Assembly (NCBI GenBank): GCA_023301245.1 | Contig: JALZUV010000172.1 | Span: 1 to 23,432 of the forward strand | From: Rickettsiales bacterium | GTDB lineage: Bacteria > Pseudomonadota > Alphaproteobacteria > Rickettsiales > JALZUV01 | Direction: 5' to 3' | Length of the DNA stretch: 23,432 nucleotides | Part shown: piece by piece, positions 21,017 to 23,432 of the stretch | Numbering within the stretch: the stretch's first letter is position 1 | How the letters are laid out: each line of letters opens with the position of its first letter | Program-made: the position numbers and the translations under genes | Notes under the pieces: model-generated | The model's input: only the letters and a program-made list of their open reading frames with translations | Told to the model about the DNA's origin: nothing | Databases searched by the model: none

Positions 21017-23095
21017 ATGGATGAAATGGAAGAGTTTAAACTAACTTTCTTCGAAGAGTGTGATGAGCTGCTCATTGACATGGAAGAGCGCCTTATGGCG
21101 ATGGAAGAAGGTAGTGAAGATTCTGAAGCGCTGAATGCGATTTTCCGCTGCGCCCATTCTATTAAAGGCGGAGCAGGAGCGTTTGGTTTTGATGCGATTG
21201 TGGCCTTTACCCATAAGCTTGAGGCTTTGCTTGATAAGATGCGTAGTGGCGATTTTCCTGTCACACGCGAGGCGATTGATATTTTATTGAAGTCGGGCGA
21301 TGTTGTTACAAAAATGCTTGAGGCGGAAAAAGCAGGGGAAAGCCTCCCCGATGATTTCACCGCCGATTTATCGGGGCAATTAAAAGCATTTCTCGATGGT
21401 GGGGAGGCGCCCGCCGCGGCTGATGTTCAGGGTGAAGCTGTAATTGGTGAGGCCTATCAAGCAACAGAAGTTCAGCATGTAGAGGCAGGGTTTCGTATAA
21501 AGTTTTCTCCTGTGTCCGAGTTATTTGCATCAGGTAATGACCCGTTCAATGTTTTTTCTGCTTTATCAAAGTTGGGGACGTTATCGGCGGTGGCAGATGT
21601 AACTGAAGTTCCTATGCATACTGATATTGACCCCACTATTTGCTATATAAATTGGGATTTAACGATTAGTGGCGATATAACTAAAGAGGAAATTCACGAA
21701 ACATTTGAGTTTGTTGAAGACCTTGCAGAAATTACAATCGAGCCAATGGAAGCGTCGGCGCCAGTTGCGCCAGCACCAGTCGAAACAGTTGCTGCTGAAC
21801 CTGAGGCAGTGCCTGAAGTGGAAAAAGTTGCCGCTAAGCCTAAGGCGGCTGCGAAACCAGCTGCTAAGCCTAAGCCAGCATCGGGCGGTTCTATCCGTGT
21901 AGATTTAGATAAGATTGATAGATTGGTTAATATGGTGGGTGAGCTTGTTATCACTGAAGCCATGCTGCGCATGCAAACTAGAGAGTTAGACCCAGAGCAA
22001 ACTGTGTCTATTCAGGATGGTTTAACCGAGTTATCGCACCATACACGTGAGCTGCAGGAAGCCGTCATGGCTGTACGAATGCAGCCTGTAAGCTCTATTT
22101 TTAGCCGTATGCCTCGCTTAGTTAGGGAAACTGCTGGCAAGTTAGATAAGACAATACAACTGGTGCTTCAGGGTGAGCAAACTGAAGTTGATAAAACGGT
22201 CGTCGAAGTGTTGGGGGATCCTCTGACTCACATGATACGTAACTCGGTTGATCATGGTATTGAGATGCCCGATGTGCGTGAAGCTGCGGGCAAACCACGT
22301 GAGGGTACAATTAACCTTTCTGCGTTCCATCGTAGTGGTCGTATTATTATCGAGATTAGCGATGATGGTGCAGGTATCAACCGTGAAAAAGTTCTTTCAA
22401 AAGCACGCGAAAAGGGCTTGATTGCCGATGATGTTCATCCTACGGATGAGGAAATTGATCACATGATCTTCATGGCGGGCTTCTCAACCGCCGATACTGT
22501 TTCCGATGTTTCAGGGCGCGGAGTGGGGATGGATGTGGTTCGCCGTAATATTGAATCCATTGGTGGAACGGTACATGTATTAAATCGCCCAGGTAATGGC
22601 TCAACTCTTACTATCTCGCTACCGTTAACATTGGCTATTTTAGATGGGATGATTGTACGCATTGGTGCAGAGCATTATATTATGCCAACCACTTCTATCT
22701 TGGAATCGTTGCGCCCTCTAGAGGCTTCCGTCAGTAAGGTGGAGGGGCGAGGTGATGTGCTTAATGTGCGTGAAGAATTTATCCCACTTGTTTACTTAAA
22801 TCGTGTGTTTGGCGTGGAAAATTCTGCTTCATCTGCAAGCGAAGGGTTAGTTGTGTTGGTTGAAGCTAACCGACAAAAAATGGGGCTGGTCGTAGATGAG
22901 TTAGTTGGCCAACAGCAAGTGGTGATTAAATCAATCGAAGAAAACGCCGACCCTGTGGCGGGTATCTCGGGTGCAACTATTTTGGGTGATGGTAAGGTCT
23001 CGCTCATTCTAGATATTGATAAATTATGGCGACTTAGCCAACGTCTTGACAAGAACGACCTCCCTGTATTTCAAAAAACACTATCGGATGCATAA
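21017..23095 (+). CDS. cheA: Chemotaxis histidine kinase CheA
   Basis: 692 residues with the complete CheA order. P1 phosphotransfer domain has H47 in CAHSIKGGAGAFGF. A P2-type/response-regulator-docking region lies at about 160-250 (FRIKFSPVSELFASGNDPF to FEFVEDLAEITIEP). An Ala/Pro/Lys-rich linker of about 40 residues follows, then the P3 dimerisation helices from about 292 (IRVDLDKIDRLVNMVGELV). The P4 kinase domain has its N-box in HMIRNSVDHGIE (about 404), G1 in DDGAGI (about 448) and G2 in GRGVGMDVVRR (about 500). The P5 CheW-like domain runs from about 545 to the end. All catalytic motifs look intact. AAGGA lies six bases before the ATG, and cheW begins 11 bases after the stop. Confidence 0.97.
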   Translation: MDEMEEFKLTFFEECDELLIDMEERLMAMEEGSEDSEALNAIFRCAHSIKGGAGAFGFDAIVAFTHKLEALLDKMRSGDFPVTREAIDILLKSGDVVTKMLEAEKAGESLPDDFTADLSGQLKAFLDGGEAPAAADVQGEAVIGEAYQATEVQHVEAGFRIKFSPVSELFASGNDPFNVFSALSKLGTLSAVADVTEVPMHTDIDPTICYINWDLTISGDITKEEIHETFEFVEDLAEITIEPMEASAPVAPAPVETVAAEPEAVPEVEKVAAKPKAAAKPAAKPKPASGGSIRVDLDKIDRLVNMVGELVITEAMLRMQTRELDPEQTVSIQDGLTELSHHTRELQEAVMAVRMQPVSSIFSRMPRLVRETAGKLDKTIQLVLQGEQTEVDKTVVEVLGDPLTHMIRNSVDHGIEMPDVREAAGKPREGTINLSAFHRSGRIIIEISDDGAGINREKVLSKAREKGLIADDVHPTDEEIDHMIFMAGFSTADTVSDVSGRGVGMDVVRRNIESIGGTVHVLNRPGNGSTLTISLPLTLAILDGMIVRIGAEHYIMPTTSILESLRPLEASVSKVEGRGDVLNVREEFIPLVYLNRVFGVENSASSASEGLVVLVEANRQKMGLVVDELVGQQQVVIKSIEENADPVAGISGATILGDGKVSLILDIDKLWRLSQRLDKNDLPVFQKTLSDA

Positions 23096-23106
23096 GGAAT
23101 AATATT

Positions 23107-23432
23107 ATGGAAACTGCTGTAGAAACAAATGAAGTTGTCCCAGGCGCTATAGAGCTGGATCAAGAGGTTCAGCAATATTTGACCTTCACCGTAATGGAGG
23201 AAGAGTATGGCGTAGACATTATGAATGTGCTGGAAATTAAAGGCTATAGTGAAGCCACACGCATTCCTAATTCACCCGAATATATTCGTGGTGTTATCAA
23301 CTTGCGCGGCTCTATCATTCCTATCTTTGATCTTCGTACGCGCTTTACGGGCGAAATTACTGACGCAAATGAATTGCATGTCTTTATCATTTTAGCCGTG
23401 CAGGAGCGTCATATTGGTATTCTTGTCGATAC
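23107..23432 (+). CDS. cheW: Chemotaxis coupling protein CheW, C-terminus beyond window
   Basis: 108 codons are present before the window ends. CheW links CheA to receptor signalling arrays. Translating from the ATG at 23107 gives a short acidic lead, then QQYLTFTVMEEEYGVDIMNV, IKGYSEATRIPNSPEYIRGV and INLRGSIIPIFDLRTRF, the standard first barrel of CheW. The IPNSPEYIRGVINLRG segment is diagnostic. The AAGGA ribosome-binding sequence overlaps the cheA stop codon. The frame stays open to the right edge; the rest of the operon (probably cheR, cheB or a second cheY) would lie outside the window. Confidence 0.95.
   Translation, partial: METAVETNEVVPGAIELDQEVQQYLTFTVMEEEYGVDIMNVLEIKGYSEATRIPNSPEYIRGVINLRGSIIPIFDLRTRFTGEITDANELHVFIILAVQERHIGILVD

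Overview
The window looks like chromosomal DNA from an alphaproteobacterium: Gram-negative, motile, aerobic, moderate G+C. Four things point that way. The EPSP synthase carries most class II motifs. AhpC is paired with AhpD and controlled by OxyR. The chemotaxis operon starts with a small STAS protein followed by cheY, cheA and cheW. PyrD is the membrane-bound, quinone-linked type. I cannot name a genus. Genes are packed tightly, with many 1-8 base overlaps and three convergent pairs whose stop codons overlap or nearly touch.

Layout. 1-830 (minus) is the N-terminal part of aroA. 910-5660 (plus) is a three-gene run: an AsmA-family protein, a protein with a degenerate EAL-like domain, and a divergent prepilin-peptidase-like membrane protein. 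5657-6754 (minus) is an unrecognised Glu-rich membrane protein. 6886-9980 (plus) is a type I secretion pair (PrtD-like ABC exporter and HlyD-family adaptor) with no outer-membrane channel or obvious substrate beside it. 9985-11694 (minus) is a 569-residue protein I cannot assign.

11763-15597 is an oxidative-stress island. A periplasmic thioredoxin-fold peroxiredoxin, OxyR and a secreted intradiol dioxygenase read leftward; ahpC, ahpD and dps read rightward. The 134-base gap between the two arms holds a tetramer-type OxyR box (13868-13904) directly before a plausible ahpC promoter. A strong bidirectional terminator closes this island and the neighbouring diguanylate cyclase gene.

16814-19457 (plus) is pyrD, trpS and a small Cys-containing membrane protein, tightly coupled. 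19454-19870 (minus) is a stand-alone receiver protein. A 462-base AT-rich gap follows, with a good sigma-54-type promoter at 19974-19989. It precedes the chemotaxis operon (STAS protein, cheY, cheA, cheW), which runs off the right edge.

Themes. Signalling (receiver, diguanylate cyclase, degenerate EAL, chemotaxis) is interspersed with envelope and secretion functions. Several genes have a -10-like hexamer about 6 bases before the start codon and no Shine-Dalgarno, which suggests leaderless mRNAs. The most novel material is the unassigned proteins at 5657-6754 and 9985-11694 flanking the type I exporter, and the degenerate EAL/prepilin-peptidase-like pair. I found no CRISPR array, tRNA, rRNA or insertion sequence.
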